Shown one piece after another: positions 42,939 through 51,755 of a stretch of 64,000 nt of DNA. Location of the stretch: assembly GCA_013298125.1 (NCBI GenBank), contig JAAFJP010000024.1, positions 1 to 64,000 on the forward strand. Reading direction: 5' to 3'. The translations under genes were made by a program, and so were the position numbers. Position 1 is the first letter of the stretch. The number at the start of each line of letters is the position of its first letter. Below the pieces are notes generated by a model. That model was given only the letters and a program-made list of their open reading frames with translations, made no database searches and was not told the origin of the DNA. This DNA is from Cytophagales bacterium (GTDB taxonomy: Bacteria > Bacteroidota > Bacteroidia > Cytophagales > Spirosomataceae).

Positions 42939-44002
42939 GTGAAATTACTACTATCAAACAAGATTTTTTGAACAGATTTGGGTTACCTGTTAGCTATGGA
43001 AGTAATGAAGATTTCCATTTGTTTTTGTTTGATAAACTATCTGAATTTGAAGAATTTGTAACCACTAATACCCTTTCTGTCGCATCTGAACACCCTGATT
43101 TACAACAAATTACGGGATGTTCAAACAACATTAAGTTAACCATTGAAAACATCAAAATAGCTTTCAATGATTATTATAATGGTCGCCCTGATATAGCTTA
43201 CGCTACTTTTGAAAAAATACTCATCGAATTATTACAGTTCGATGCCCTCCCAGAACGTTCTTTTCATAAAGAGTCATTTTATAGGATTAGACTTGATAAA
43301 AACATTACTTCTCGAAAAGAAATTTTCCATATTCCCTTTTCAAAAAGGACTCTTGTTGCTCCTCAACGTTATAGTATTGCAGGGTACCCATGTCTCTATC
43401 TTGCCAACTCGATATATGTTGCTTGGGAAGAGTTCAATAGACCACCAATTGATACTTTCAATTTTGCAAAATTTCAGTTTTCAACTCCTGCAAACTTCAT
43501 AAATTTTTCCCCAATTGACTTCCAAGAAAGCGTAGAGAACTCCTCAAATTTATTAGAGTTTTTTCAAAAAATTGTTTTATACCCAGTCCTTTTAATATGC
43601 TCTGTGAAAGTTGCAAAACCTGATGGTTCTTTCAAACCAGAGTATATTTTTTCACAATTTACCCTTCGGTGGTGCAAAGAAAAAGACCAATATCACGGTA
43701 TAATGTATGGTTCAACACGAATTCATAATAGCTCAAAGGGTAAATTTTATAATTTTGCCATTCCAGTTTCTGACTACCAAATGAACACAGAAATATGCCC
43801 TGAATTAACGCAAAAAATTAAACTCACAAAACCTTTTAATGTCTCAATGATTGTATCTCAAAACGATAATGAAGATACAAATAATGCTATTTCTGAGATT
43901 TTTTCAAAAGAATTACATAGAATAGTCCCTTTCGGAGAAAGTATTTTTGCTCGTATGGAAAGTTTTTTGCAGAAAGAAGATTTGGGAAGCGTGATGAGAT
44001 AG
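42935..44002 (+). CDS. RES-domain protein
   Basis: About 355 residues from ATG 42935 (MSEITTIKQDFLNRFG). Residues about 117-280 carry the RES pattern: SFYRIRLDKNITSRKEIFHIPFSKR, then QRYSIAGYPCLYLANSIYVAWEEF. These give the conserved Arg and Glu placement of RES proteins. Known RES toxins (RES-Xre systems) degrade NAD+, but this family member lacks a neighbouring Xre-type antitoxin. Its extra N-terminal helical domain of about 110 residues is not part of the minimal toxin. It could be a toxin, a defence effector or a housekeeping relative. Confidence 0.65.
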   Translation: MSEITTIKQDFLNRFGLPVSYGSNEDFHLFLFDKLSEFEEFVTTNTLSVASEHPDLQQITGCSNNIKLTIENIKIAFNDYYNGRPDIAYATFEKILIELLQFDALPERSFHKESFYRIRLDKNITSRKEIFHIPFSKRTLVAPQRYSIAGYPCLYLANSIYVAWEEFNRPPIDTFNFAKFQFSTPANFINFSPIDFQESVENSSNLLEFFQKIVLYPVLLICSVKVAKPDGSFKPEYIFSQFTLRWCKEKDQYHGIMYGSTRIHNSSKGKFYNFAIPVSDYQMNTEICPELTQKIKLTKPFNVSMIVSQNDNEDTNNAISEIFSKELHRIVPFGESIFARMESFLQKEDLGSVMR

Positions 44003-44072
44003 TTTTAAAAATATTTCTTCATATTCCAACGTTTTGTTCGACAAATGGGTCTTTATGAAAACTTAACAGACA

Positions 44073-44480
44073 ATGAAACCAACAACCCTAATCATAGCCT
44101 TTCTTCTGATAGCCTGTGCATCAAAAGAAGACATCGCCCCAAATACCATCGTAGGCAAATGGGCACCCACCTATAAAGTTCAATCCAAACAAGCTGATGG
44201 CACTTTTGGTCCTTGGGGAACTATAAATACCCTTGTAGCATTGCCCGTATATGAATTTACGAGTGATGGACAATTTCTAAGAGACGGAAAACCTGGTGGA
44301 AAATGCTGTTCTTCTGGTGATAAATATAGCGTGTCTGGAAATAAAATTACTTTCGATACGCCTCCCATTTGTTTAACCGCAAGATGTACCATATACGACT
44401 GGATAATTGTCGAAATCAAGGGCGATTCTTTAATACTTGAAGAGTATAACCTAAGAAGTAAATATGTAAAAATTAAGTAG
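44073..44480 (+). CDS. lipocalin-like lipoprotein
   Basis: A 135-residue lipoprotein (signal MKPTTLIIAFLLIACAS, lipid Cys at 15). The sequence IVGKWAPTYKVQSKQADGTFGPW ... YEFTSDGQFLRDGK ... GDSLILEEYN has the beta-strand order of Bacteroidota lipocalin-like domains. It probably sits on the outer-membrane inner face or surface and binds a small ligand. It is alone between the RES gene and glpD. Confidence 0.75.
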   Translation: MKPTTLIIAFLLIACASKEDIAPNTIVGKWAPTYKVQSKQADGTFGPWGTINTLVALPVYEFTSDGQFLRDGKPGGKCCSSGDKYSVSGNKITFDTPPICLTARCTIYDWIIVEIKGDSLILEEYNLRSKYVKIK

Positions 44481-44555
44481 CAAAATCTATTTTTACATAA
44501 TTATTTAAAGTATAAATTGTAACTATAAAAGATTTTGGTGATACTGTAAATTTGT

Positions 44556-44577
44556 TTTGATAATTTGCTATCAAATA
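44556..44577. promoter_or_regulatory. possible operator before glpD
   Basis: TTTTGATA and TATCAAAT form an inverted repeat around ATTTGC, 11-30 bp before the glpD start. A TAAATTTG at about 44545 would fit a -7 box. No -33 element at normal spacing was found, so both calls are weak. Confidence 0.3.
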
Positions 44578-44587
44578 AAAATAGTCC

Positions 44588-46162
44588 ATGAATCGTCAAG
44601 AGCAAATCAGTAAATTACAAGCCACTAAGGAGTTTGATATATGTATAATCGGAGCGGGTGCAACGGGTGCAGGCATTGCCCTTGATGCTACTATGCGAGG
44701 TCTCAAAGTTCTATTAATTGATAAAGGAGATTTTGCGGGACAGACATCCTCAAAATCTACTAAATTGATTCACGGAGGCGTTCGATATTTGGAACAAGCC
44801 GTCAAAAAATTAGATTGGGAACAATTCAAAATGGTTCGCAAGTCCCTACGTGAGCGGGAAACTTTGCTCAAAAATGCCCCACATCTCACCCGTCCTTTGG
44901 CATTGATTACGCCCTGTTTTAATCTCTTTGAAGGTATTTATTACACAATCGGCATGAAAATGTACGAGTGGATTTCGGGTTCGCAAAGCATTGCCAAAAG
45001 TGAATGGTTGTCCAAAAAAGAAACGCTAAATTTCATTCCAGAATTAAAAGCTAAACGCCTAAGTTCGGGAGTTTTGTACTACGATGGGCAGTTGGATGAT
45101 GCCCGTTATTGCTTGGCTATTGTACAATCTGCCGAAGCTAACGGGGCAGTAGTTTTAAACCATGCAGAAGCCTTAAAATTTAGTAAAAATGAAGACAATG
45201 GAAAACTTAAGTCACTGAATATCAAAGATTTGATTGTAGGAAATGAGTTCACGATAAATTCAAGAGTCTTCGTAAATGCCACAGGACCTTTTGCCGATAG
45301 CATCCGAAAAATGGCAAGTTCTAAGCTCAAACCTCGCATCAAAGTAAGTCGTGGAGCTCACGTAGTATTGCCTCGTGAAGTGATGAAAGGAGACACCGCA
45401 ATCCTTGTTCCCAAGACCGATGATGGAAGAGTAATTTTTATGATTCCTTGGCAAGACCAAGTACTTGTAGGAACAACCGACGAAGCCGATGAACTTTCAG
45501 AAAATCCAAAATTAGAAGATTACGAAAGGACTTATCTATTAGAATACGTCAATCGTTATTTTGAAAAAACCGTAACCCTCGACCAGATAAAAAGTGGCTT
45601 TGCGGGATTGCGTCCGCTTTTGCAGGCACAGTTACAAACAGCGATGAATTCAGACACAAAATCACTCGTCCGTGACCACGAAGTAGAAATTGATAGACGT
45701 TCAAAATTAGTTAGTATCATGGGCGGAAAATGGACAACCTACCGACTCATGGCAAAAGACACCTTGGACGAAATTTATAAAGAAGTTTTAAAGAAAGAAA
45801 TCGTGAAATGTACCTCCGAACATCAAATCCTACACGGAGGAGAAAACTACCATTTTGAAGACTGGCAAAATTTAGTATATCAATACAATATCTCAGATTG
45901 GACGGCTCAACATCTGGTGAAAAAGTATGGTTCAAAAGCTAAGAATGTCTTACAACTAACTGATAATCAGAAAGATTTAAAAGAATTATTAAACCCAGAA
46001 CATCCATTTATCAAAGCAGAAGTAATCTATGCAATTCAAGAAGAAATGGCAACTACGGTAGATGATGTATTGGAAAGAAGATTAGGTTTGAAACTACGAG
46101 ATGAAGTTGTTTCAAAAGCTGTTGAGCCTTACGTACAGGAGGTTTTGATGAAAAATAATTAG
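44588..46162 (+). CDS. glpD: FAD-dependent glycerol-3-phosphate dehydrogenase/oxidase
   Basis: A 524-residue flavoenzyme that oxidises glycerol-3-phosphate to dihydroxyacetone phosphate at the membrane and passes electrons to quinones. The FAD-binding segment IIGAGATGAGIALDATMRG lies near the N-terminus. SSKSTKLIHGGVRYLEQ and VRDHEVEIDRRSKLVSIMGGKWTTYR are family blocks, and a helical C-terminal domain (about 380-520) follows. Length is normal. No glycerol kinase or facilitator is adjacent. Confidence 0.94.
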   Translation: MNRQEQISKLQATKEFDICIIGAGATGAGIALDATMRGLKVLLIDKGDFAGQTSSKSTKLIHGGVRYLEQAVKKLDWEQFKMVRKSLRERETLLKNAPHLTRPLALITPCFNLFEGIYYTIGMKMYEWISGSQSIAKSEWLSKKETLNFIPELKAKRLSSGVLYYDGQLDDARYCLAIVQSAEANGAVVLNHAEALKFSKNEDNGKLKSLNIKDLIVGNEFTINSRVFVNATGPFADSIRKMASSKLKPRIKVSRGAHVVLPREVMKGDTAILVPKTDDGRVIFMIPWQDQVLVGTTDEADELSENPKLEDYERTYLLEYVNRYFEKTVTLDQIKSGFAGLRPLLQAQLQTAMNSDTKSLVRDHEVEIDRRSKLVSIMGGKWTTYRLMAKDTLDEIYKEVLKKEIVKCTSEHQILHGGENYHFEDWQNLVYQYNISDWTAQHLVKKYGSKAKNVLQLTDNQKDLKELLNPEHPFIKAEVIYAIQEEMATTVDDVLERRLGLKLRDEVVSKAVEPYVQEVLMKNN

Positions 46163-46185
46163 TCCAATAATTTTTGTACTATATA

Positions 46186-46227
46186 AACAAAAACAGGCAA
46201 TCCATCTCTGAATTGCCTGTTTTTGTT
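46186..46227. terminator. bidirectional terminator after glpD
   Basis: A 16-bp stem (46186-46201 with 46212-46227), core ACAGGCAAT/ATTGCCTGT with flanking A and T runs, between convergent glpD and the repeat-protein gene. Confidence 0.85.
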
Positions 46228-46229
46228 TT

Positions 46230-49200
46230 CTAATTCCCCTGAATCGTCAAAATCTTAGTCGCTTGTTGATTCAATATCCCTCGTAAATCCAAACTTTTTG
46301 CTGCACCGTTTACGTCAAGCGTTATGGTATGTCCTGATGATATTTGGACGGGTTCGGTTACTAATGGGACGTGTCCGCATGACCAAGTGCCTACCGTTCC
46401 CCAGTTGCCTGTCATTAAGGAGGCATTTAGTAAACATTGACATAAAGCGGCTATGTCAATCATCTTTGCAGGATTATTTGTAATCACTGGGGCAGATGAA
46501 ATAATCCTGATTTTATAACCAGTACCCAAAGCAACACTGTTCGGAATTGTGCCTACAATTGTTCCAGAGGTCGTTGAAGTAACTGTTCCTAAATTAGTTG
46601 GACTACTAAAACTTCCTGATGAATTTGACAATTGAGCCGTGAAAATATTCCCAGAATTATAAGTTCCCGAAGTTGTATATGGAATATTAAAACTGGTAGT
46701 ACGACACCAAGAAGCTGGAATATTACCAATCAAAGCCAACTCATCTTGAATATTAAAATCAATTTGTCCCACGACTCCCCACTTATTATTGGCATTTTTT
46801 GCTCTCAAAAACAAACGGTTTACACCCAAATTCAAATCTTCGAGATTGACCGATGCCATAATATTTGTTAAAGTTGGGGCTGCCGTAATTGGAATACTCG
46901 TACCAAGTCCAACGCCTGGGTCTATATTGATGAAATATTCCAAAGCCACAATGTTTGAAATAGGCGTAGCCGTTGGCGTTGCTTCTTTCAAAAATGGTCT
47001 AACCGTTACGGTACTCCATTTATTATTAGCATCTTTTGCCCTGACACTCAACCAGTGTATTCCATTACTCAAAGCATTGGGAATGGGTGAAGTAAAGGTA
47101 AAGTTCGTGAGCGTTGTGCCTGCCGTGATAGGTACATCCGTTCCTAAACCAAAACCTGGGTCTAAATCAAAGAAATATTCGACTTTGGTCAGATTAGGTG
47201 GTAAAACACTTACTGGAATAACCTCTTTCAAAAATGGTCTGACCGCTACGGTACTCCATTTGTTGTTGGCATCTTTCGCCCGAACGCTTATCCAATGTAT
47301 GCCCGTAGAAACAGAAGTAATCGGAATGGAAATCGCTAAATTATTCACCGCTGGGGCAGCCGTGAAACCTGTCGTTACGGCAGTTCCCGAACCAAAACCT
47401 GGGTCGTTATCAATAAAATATTCGACACGGGTAATGTTTACCGAAGGATTGGCACAGTCTGAAACCGTAATCGTGGCTGCATTACTTGCTGCACTTGGGC
47501 AACCATCAAACCTACACGCTGCCGTATAAGTGGTGGTGCTTTGTGGCGTTACTTGTACCGAAGCCCCAATACTTCCATCACTCCAAATCACATCATTTAC
47601 GCAATTGATAGCGGTCAATGTGATAACTGTTCCTCGGCAAACCGTTTGGCTTGTCGTCGTTACAGTCGGTACATTCGGAGGATTCAATACTACAATTTGT
47701 GCCGCATTAAGTCCCGCACTCGTACATGAGCCAATCGTGCAAGTGGCTGAATACGTGGTTGTTGCGTTTGGAATTACGGTTTGCGTAGCTCCCGTTACGC
47801 TATTACTCCACGTTATTGTTCCGCCTGGACAGTTTGATGCTAATAGGTTGATGGATGTTCCTGCACAAACCGTTTGATTGGGCGTATTGATATACATTTG
47901 CGTTGGCGAAGGCGACACAATCGTTATCGTTCCTGTGCCTTTGCTGGTGCAAGTGCCTGATGTACAAGTGACTGTGTATGTGGTAGTTACCGTGGGGGCA
48001 ACCGTAATTGTACCGCCCGTCACACCTGTATTCCATGTACGCACGCCACTACAAGTTGTGGCAGTCAATACCGTAGAAGTACCTGGGCAAACGGCAGAAG
48101 CGGGTACACCATTGACCGTGATTGCGGCTGGGGTATTATTGACCGTTATCGTTACGGGCGAACTTGCCGAACTGGCAGGGCAACTTCCTCTGGTGCAAGT
48201 AGCGGTATAATTGGCAGTTACACTTGGCGTGAATACCAAGGGGCTTCCCGTCAAAGAATTACTCCATGTAACAACGCCATCATCACAACCCGATGCTACT
48301 AAAACCGCTTGCGAACCGTTACAGATGGTGGCAGTATTGGTGGAAATAGTTGGGGCTGAATTGCTATTCAACTTCACTTCCACAGGATTTGTGGCAGAGC
48401 TACATCCTCCGCTTGTTACGACTACATAAAAACTTCCCGTTGATGAAGCCGTATAAGTGGCGGCAGTTTGTCCACTCAAAATATTGCCATTCTGATACCA
48501 TTGATAAGTATTGCCCGTTGGAACACTCAATACTACATTTTGACCAGAACAAAGCGTAGTTGAACCTCCTGCCGTGATGTTGGCATTGACGGGCGAAGCA
48601 CAGACATTAAAATCTTTCGTGCCGACTGTACTCCATTTGTTATTAGCATTCTTGGCTCTGATAAAAATACGGTGCGAGCCATTAGACACGCCCGTGAGGT
48701 TTGCCGTGATTGCTAAATTGCTCAACGTGGTATTGGGCGTAAAGCTGACGGCTGTTCCATTGCCAAAACCTGGGTCGGTATCTATGAAATATTCGATGTT
48801 GGTAATATTGCTCAATGCCACCGAAACGGGTACAATTTCTTTCAAAAATGGACGAACCACTACCGTACTCCAACGGTTAGCATTGTCTTTGGCTCTTACC
48901 GAAAGCCAATGCAAGCCATCGGTTGTGGCGGTGAGTGGGGCAACAAACGTAAAATCGTTGGTAGTGGTGGCGGAAGTGAACGTAACCGCCGTGCCATTGC
49001 CAAACCCAGGGTCATTGTCAATGAAATATTCCATTGCCGTGACGACTCCGAAGGCGGCAGATGCTCCAAAAATACGCTCTTTGTAGAACGGACGAACCAC
49101 CACGGTACTCCATTTGTTTACATCATCTTTTGCCCGAACACTGACAAAGTGAAAGCCATCCCCCACCGTGGCGAGTGGTACGGCAAAGGTTTCGTTGATG

Positions 49201-49358
49201 GTGGAGGCAGCCGTAAAAGTAATGGCAGTACCATTGCCAAAGCCTGGGTCGGTATCTACAAAATACTCTACACGGTTAATATTTTGGGCAAAAAGGGACG
49301 CAGAAAGGCAAATACAAAGCCCAATCGCCCTTGCGAGGTGCCAAATAAGTTTTTTCAT
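46230..49358 (-). CDS. large secreted repeat protein with six EYF(I/V)D-D-DPGFG modules
   Basis: A 1042-residue exported protein. After the signal peptide (ending CLSASLFAQ) come three copies of a module of about 75 residues. Each starts with EYF(I/V)D(N/T)DPGFGNGTA and ends with RAKDxNxKWSTVxVRPFxKE. Then there are about five Ig-like repeats rich in Thr/Cys (NTATICNGSQAVLVASGCDDGVVTWSN type), and three further copies of the first module. The end GNWGTVGTWSCGHVPLVTEPVQI is a common Bacteroidota surface-protein motif. No clear T9SS type-A or type-B C-terminal sorting domain is seen. Surface adhesion or polymer binding is likely but not shown. Confidence 0.75.
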   Translation of the reverse strand: MKKLIWHLARAIGLCICLSASLFAQNINRVEYFVDTDPGFGNGTAITFTAASTINETFAVPLATVGDGFHFVSVRAKDDVNKWSTVVVRPFYKERIFGASAAFGVVTAMEYFIDNDPGFGNGTAVTFTSATTTNDFTFVAPLTATTDGLHWLSVRAKDNANRWSTVVVRPFLKEIVPVSVALSNITNIEYFIDTDPGFGNGTAVSFTPNTTLSNLAITANLTGVSNGSHRIFIRAKNANNKWSTVGTKDFNVCASPVNANITAGGSTTLCSGQNVVLSVPTGNTYQWYQNGNILSGQTAATYTASSTGSFYVVVTSGGCSSATNPVEVKLNSNSAPTISTNTATICNGSQAVLVASGCDDGVVTWSNSLTGSPLVFTPSVTANYTATCTRGSCPASSASSPVTITVNNTPAAITVNGVPASAVCPGTSTVLTATTCSGVRTWNTGVTGGTITVAPTVTTTYTVTCTSGTCTSKGTGTITIVSPSPTQMYINTPNQTVCAGTSINLLASNCPGGTITWSNSVTGATQTVIPNATTTYSATCTIGSCTSAGLNAAQIVVLNPPNVPTVTTTSQTVCRGTVITLTAINCVNDVIWSDGSIGASVQVTPQSTTTYTAACRFDGCPSAASNAATITVSDCANPSVNITRVEYFIDNDPGFGSGTAVTTGFTAAPAVNNLAISIPITSVSTGIHWISVRAKDANNKWSTVAVRPFLKEVIPVSVLPPNLTKVEYFFDLDPGFGLGTDVPITAGTTLTNFTFTSPIPNALSNGIHWLSVRAKDANNKWSTVTVRPFLKEATPTATPISNIVALEYFINIDPGVGLGTSIPITAAPTLTNIMASVNLEDLNLGVNRLFLRAKNANNKWGVVGQIDFNIQDELALIGNIPASWCRTTSFNIPYTTSGTYNSGNIFTAQLSNSSGSFSSPTNLGTVTSTTSGTIVGTIPNSVALGTGYKIRIISSAPVITNNPAKMIDIAALCQCLLNASLMTGNWGTVGTWSCGHVPLVTEPVQISSGHTITLDVNGAAKSLDLRGILNQQATKILTIQGN

Positions 49359-49379
49359 GAGCTTACAGGATTTGGTGAA

Positions 49380-50456
49380 TTAGTTATTTGACCGTACACT
49401 CACCGTAATGCTCAATGGCGTAGTATTATTACCCGACCCCGTACTGATAAAAGAAGTAACGATGGGCGTATTTGGCACACCCGACAAACGATAAGCATTT
49501 GCTCCATTACCAAAAGCACCCGCCTGTGTACCACCCGCCGCAGCCGTGAGGGCAGGAGAACCAGCGGCTAATTGGAAAAGATTATCACCTGTTGTTGTGT
49601 AATTAGCAAAGGGGTCACTTGTACCTGTAAAAACAATATTTTGATTTGCTCCGTTTATATTACCAGCACCAGTTGGTAAACCATTAATTCCTAAGCATAT
49701 ATTATTTGAAACCGTTGTATTATTTGAGCTGGTAACAACTTGAAGTGCAACAGGTGCTAATCTACAATCAAAAATATTGTTTGCAATAATTGAATTATCA
49801 ACACCACTGAATCCAGTTGATGTAAAATTGTAGCATCTCATAGTATTATAAGTGAATGTTGCAGAATTCAATGAACTTACCATAACCGAAAATTGAGAAA
49901 ACAATATATTGTTAGAAATTATGCAATTTGTAGCTTGTGCAGTTCCATTAATACCTCCTTCAATAAAATTCCCTATCACTGTACAATTTGAACCATATTC
50001 AAAATTTCCACTAATTGGTCCTGAACTTTGCCCTAAACTTACACCATTAATTTTACAACGTGATATATTTACATTTGGCGTTTTTACTGAAATTCCTCCG
50101 CAAGATACTCCGCTAATTGTGCTATTCGATGAACCACCATCAAATGTTACTGTCGATAACATTGTCTGTCTTTTATCAAAAGTGTTATTTGGATTTTTAT
50201 CTAAAAAATAACCTTGCCCTACAATATTTATACGTTTAGTTGCTGTCAAAGTACCATAAGAAGGGCTTGCCGAAGGTTCAAGGGAGATGATGTCATTGGG
50301 AGTTGCGGCATCATGGGCGGCTTGTGCGGTGGCATATACGTTTGGGTCATTCAAGCCTGGGGTGTTGTTTACACGGCGAATGGTTTGGGCGTTTACAGAG
50401 GCACAAAGGCACAGTGTAACAAAGGCACAAAGAGAGAAGTAAATTGATTTTTTCAT
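49380..50456 (-). CDS. secreted parallel beta-helix protein
   Basis: A 358-residue exported protein with signal peptide (MKKSIYFSLCAFVTLCLCASVNAQ). The middle part repeats short strands with N/S-rich turns (TFDGGSSNSTISGVSC, NISRCKINGVSL, NCTVIGNFIEGGI, NNTVSNNICLG), as in right-handed beta helices. The opening TIRRVNNTPGLNDPNVYATAQAAHDAA is typical of Bacteroidota surface proteins carrying such helices. It is 21 bp upstream of the repeat-protein gene on the same strand, so both are one operon. Carbohydrate binding or cleavage is a possible role. Confidence 0.7.
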   Translation of the reverse strand: MKKSIYFSLCAFVTLCLCASVNAQTIRRVNNTPGLNDPNVYATAQAAHDAATPNDIISLEPSASPSYGTLTATKRINIVGQGYFLDKNPNNTFDKRQTMLSTVTFDGGSSNSTISGVSCGGISVKTPNVNISRCKINGVSLGQSSGPISGNFEYGSNCTVIGNFIEGGINGTAQATNCIISNNILFSQFSVMVSSLNSATFTYNTMRCYNFTSTGFSGVDNSIIANNIFDCRLAPVALQVVTSSNNTTVSNNICLGINGLPTGAGNINGANQNIVFTGTSDPFANYTTTGDNLFQLAAGSPALTAAAGGTQAGAFGNGANAYRLSGVPNTPIVTSFISTGSGNNTTPLSITVSVRSNN

Positions 50457-50526
50457 TGTTGTTTTTTGTTTTGTGATTATTTTATTTGAATTAATTTTTA
50501 TTAGATTTGTGAAAAAAAAGAGAGAT

Positions 50527-50757
50527 ATGCTAACTAATCTGCAAATTGAAATATTAAAGACTTTTTCTTATCCATTACCAGAGAGTCAGGTAATGGAAAT
50601 CAGAGAGTTATTGTCTAATTACTTTCTAAATAAAATGGACGATGAACTTGACCGTTTAACCAAAGAAAATAATTGGACTGAACAAACTTTTATCGACTGG
50701 TCAAAAGAACATAATCGTACACCTTATATCCCCAAAAAACATGAGGGTAGTAATTGA
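50527..50757 (+). CDS. antitoxin-like partner of the PIN toxin
   Basis: About 76 residues from ATG 50527 (MLTNLQIEILKTFSYPLP), acidic and helical. Homologues of this type (LQxExLxxFSxxLxEExLxEI...) are the usual small gene before COG1569 PIN toxins in Bacteroidota, as I recall them. The 17-bp overlap with the toxin gene supports co-expression. No DNA-binding domain is obvious. Confidence 0.65.
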   Translation: MLTNLQIEILKTFSYPLPESQVMEIRELLSNYFLNKMDDELDRLTKENNWTEQTFIDWSKEHNRTPYIPKKHEGSN

Positions 50758-51151
50758 TACAAATGTTCTGATAGCGACATTATCCAAAATTTCTCCTTAC
50801 AGACTTATTATCAACAAATTGCTACTACAAGAATTTGAAATGGTAGTAAGCACTGAGATTTTATTGGAATATGAGGAGATTATTACGCAAAAATCAAGTG
50901 CTGTCGTTGCTTATAATTTCTTAGAGTTTTTACTCCAACAACCTACCATTATTCGTATTGAACCTCCCTATCACTGGTATTTGATAAAATCAGATTTTGA
51001 CGATAACAAGTTTGTCGATGTTGGTCTTATTGCCAATGTGGACTATATCGTCACAAATGATAAACATTTCAACATCCTCAAAACCACCCCATTTCCCAAA
51101 GTCCAAGTCATCAATATTGATGAATTCATGGAGGTTTTAAAAGATATTTAA
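50741..51151 (+). CDS. PIN-domain toxin (COG1569-type ribonuclease)
   Basis: A 136-residue PIN-fold protein. The first catalytic acid is Asp5 (VVIDTNVLIATL). Glu in the helix LLEYEEII, Asp in SDFDDNKFVDVGL and Asp in VTNDKHF supply the further metal-binding acids. PIN toxins cleave RNA, often initiator tRNA or mRNA. Its gene overlaps the antitoxin gene and, by four bases, the convergent LytTR gene. Confidence 0.85.
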   Translation: MRVVIDTNVLIATLSKISPYRLIINKLLLQEFEMVVSTEILLEYEEIITQKSSAVVAYNFLEFLLQQPTIIRIEPPYHWYLIKSDFDDNKFVDVGLIANVDYIVTNDKHFNILKTTPFPKVQVINIDEFMEVLKDI

Positions 51152-51471
51152 ACCAAAATCCCCCACTTCCGCCGTCTCGAAATCGGTAAAACCGTCTTAT
51201 CAATCAGCACCACAAAGTCATCCCCAACCTCCACAATAAACTTGCGATTGACTAAATATTTGCGATTGATACGGATGAAAGTTTCGGTATTGATTTTGTT
51301 TTGGATATACAGGAGTGTGCGGGCAATCATTTTCTGTTTGCCTGATTTGAAGTGTACCCGTGCGTAATTGACCTCCCCTTCAAAAAAGAGAATTTCGTTG
51401 GAGTACAGCTTGGTTCGGATGCCGATGACTAATGGCGTTCCGAAATAATTAGTAACGATGTGTTTCATCAA
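51148..51471 (-). CDS. stand-alone LytTR DNA-binding protein
   Basis: A 107-residue single-domain LytTR protein (NEILFFEGEVNYARVHFKSGKQ ... RTLLYIQNKINTETFIRINRKYLVNRKFIVEVGDDFVVLIDKTVLPISRRRK). It has no receiver domain. Such solitary proteins are not controlled by phosphorylation. It may repress itself through the palindrome at 51536, upstream of the start. The second Met (MKHIV) is also a possible start. Confidence 0.85.
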   Translation of the reverse strand: MMKHIVTNYFGTPLVIGIRTKLYSNEILFFEGEVNYARVHFKSGKQKMIARTLLYIQNKINTETFIRINRKYLVNRKFIVEVGDDFVVLIDKTVLPISRRRKWGILV

Positions 51472-51535
51472 ATATAACTTTGAAACGAGATAGTTTTAAC
51501 TCATCAAAATTATACTTTTAAAAACACGAAGTAAA

Positions 51536-51551
51536 TACTGTCTGGACAGTA
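51536..51551. promoter_or_regulatory. palindrome TACTGTC-TG-GACAGTA upstream of the LytTR gene
   Basis: A perfect inverted repeat with 7-bp arms lies 65 bp from the start. Two helical turns further (51566-51586) is a related, imperfect repeat CTACTGTCTATCAGGTAG. This pair may be the operator of the solitary LytTR protein. The rest of this 285-bp gap shows no gene. Confidence 0.4.
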
Positions 51552-51755
51552 GTTTTGGATTTTAATCTACTGTCTATCAGGTAGATGTGGTTTCAAATGA
51601 GGGTTTTGAAAAATGAATGAAGAAAAGAGATAGCTTGAAAATGAAGGTTTTTTGAGAAAATTGAAGATTTTTGAAGTTTTTAGAAAAATAAATTAAAAAT
51701 GGTTGAAATCGAGGGGATTTTTGAGAAGAAAACCGTAGAAATAAGGCGAAAAAAA

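Noticed and set aside
46298-49391. Several long forward-strand frames opposite the repeat protein
   Set aside because: They mirror the repeats of the reverse-strand gene, which has a signal peptide and a consistent module structure.
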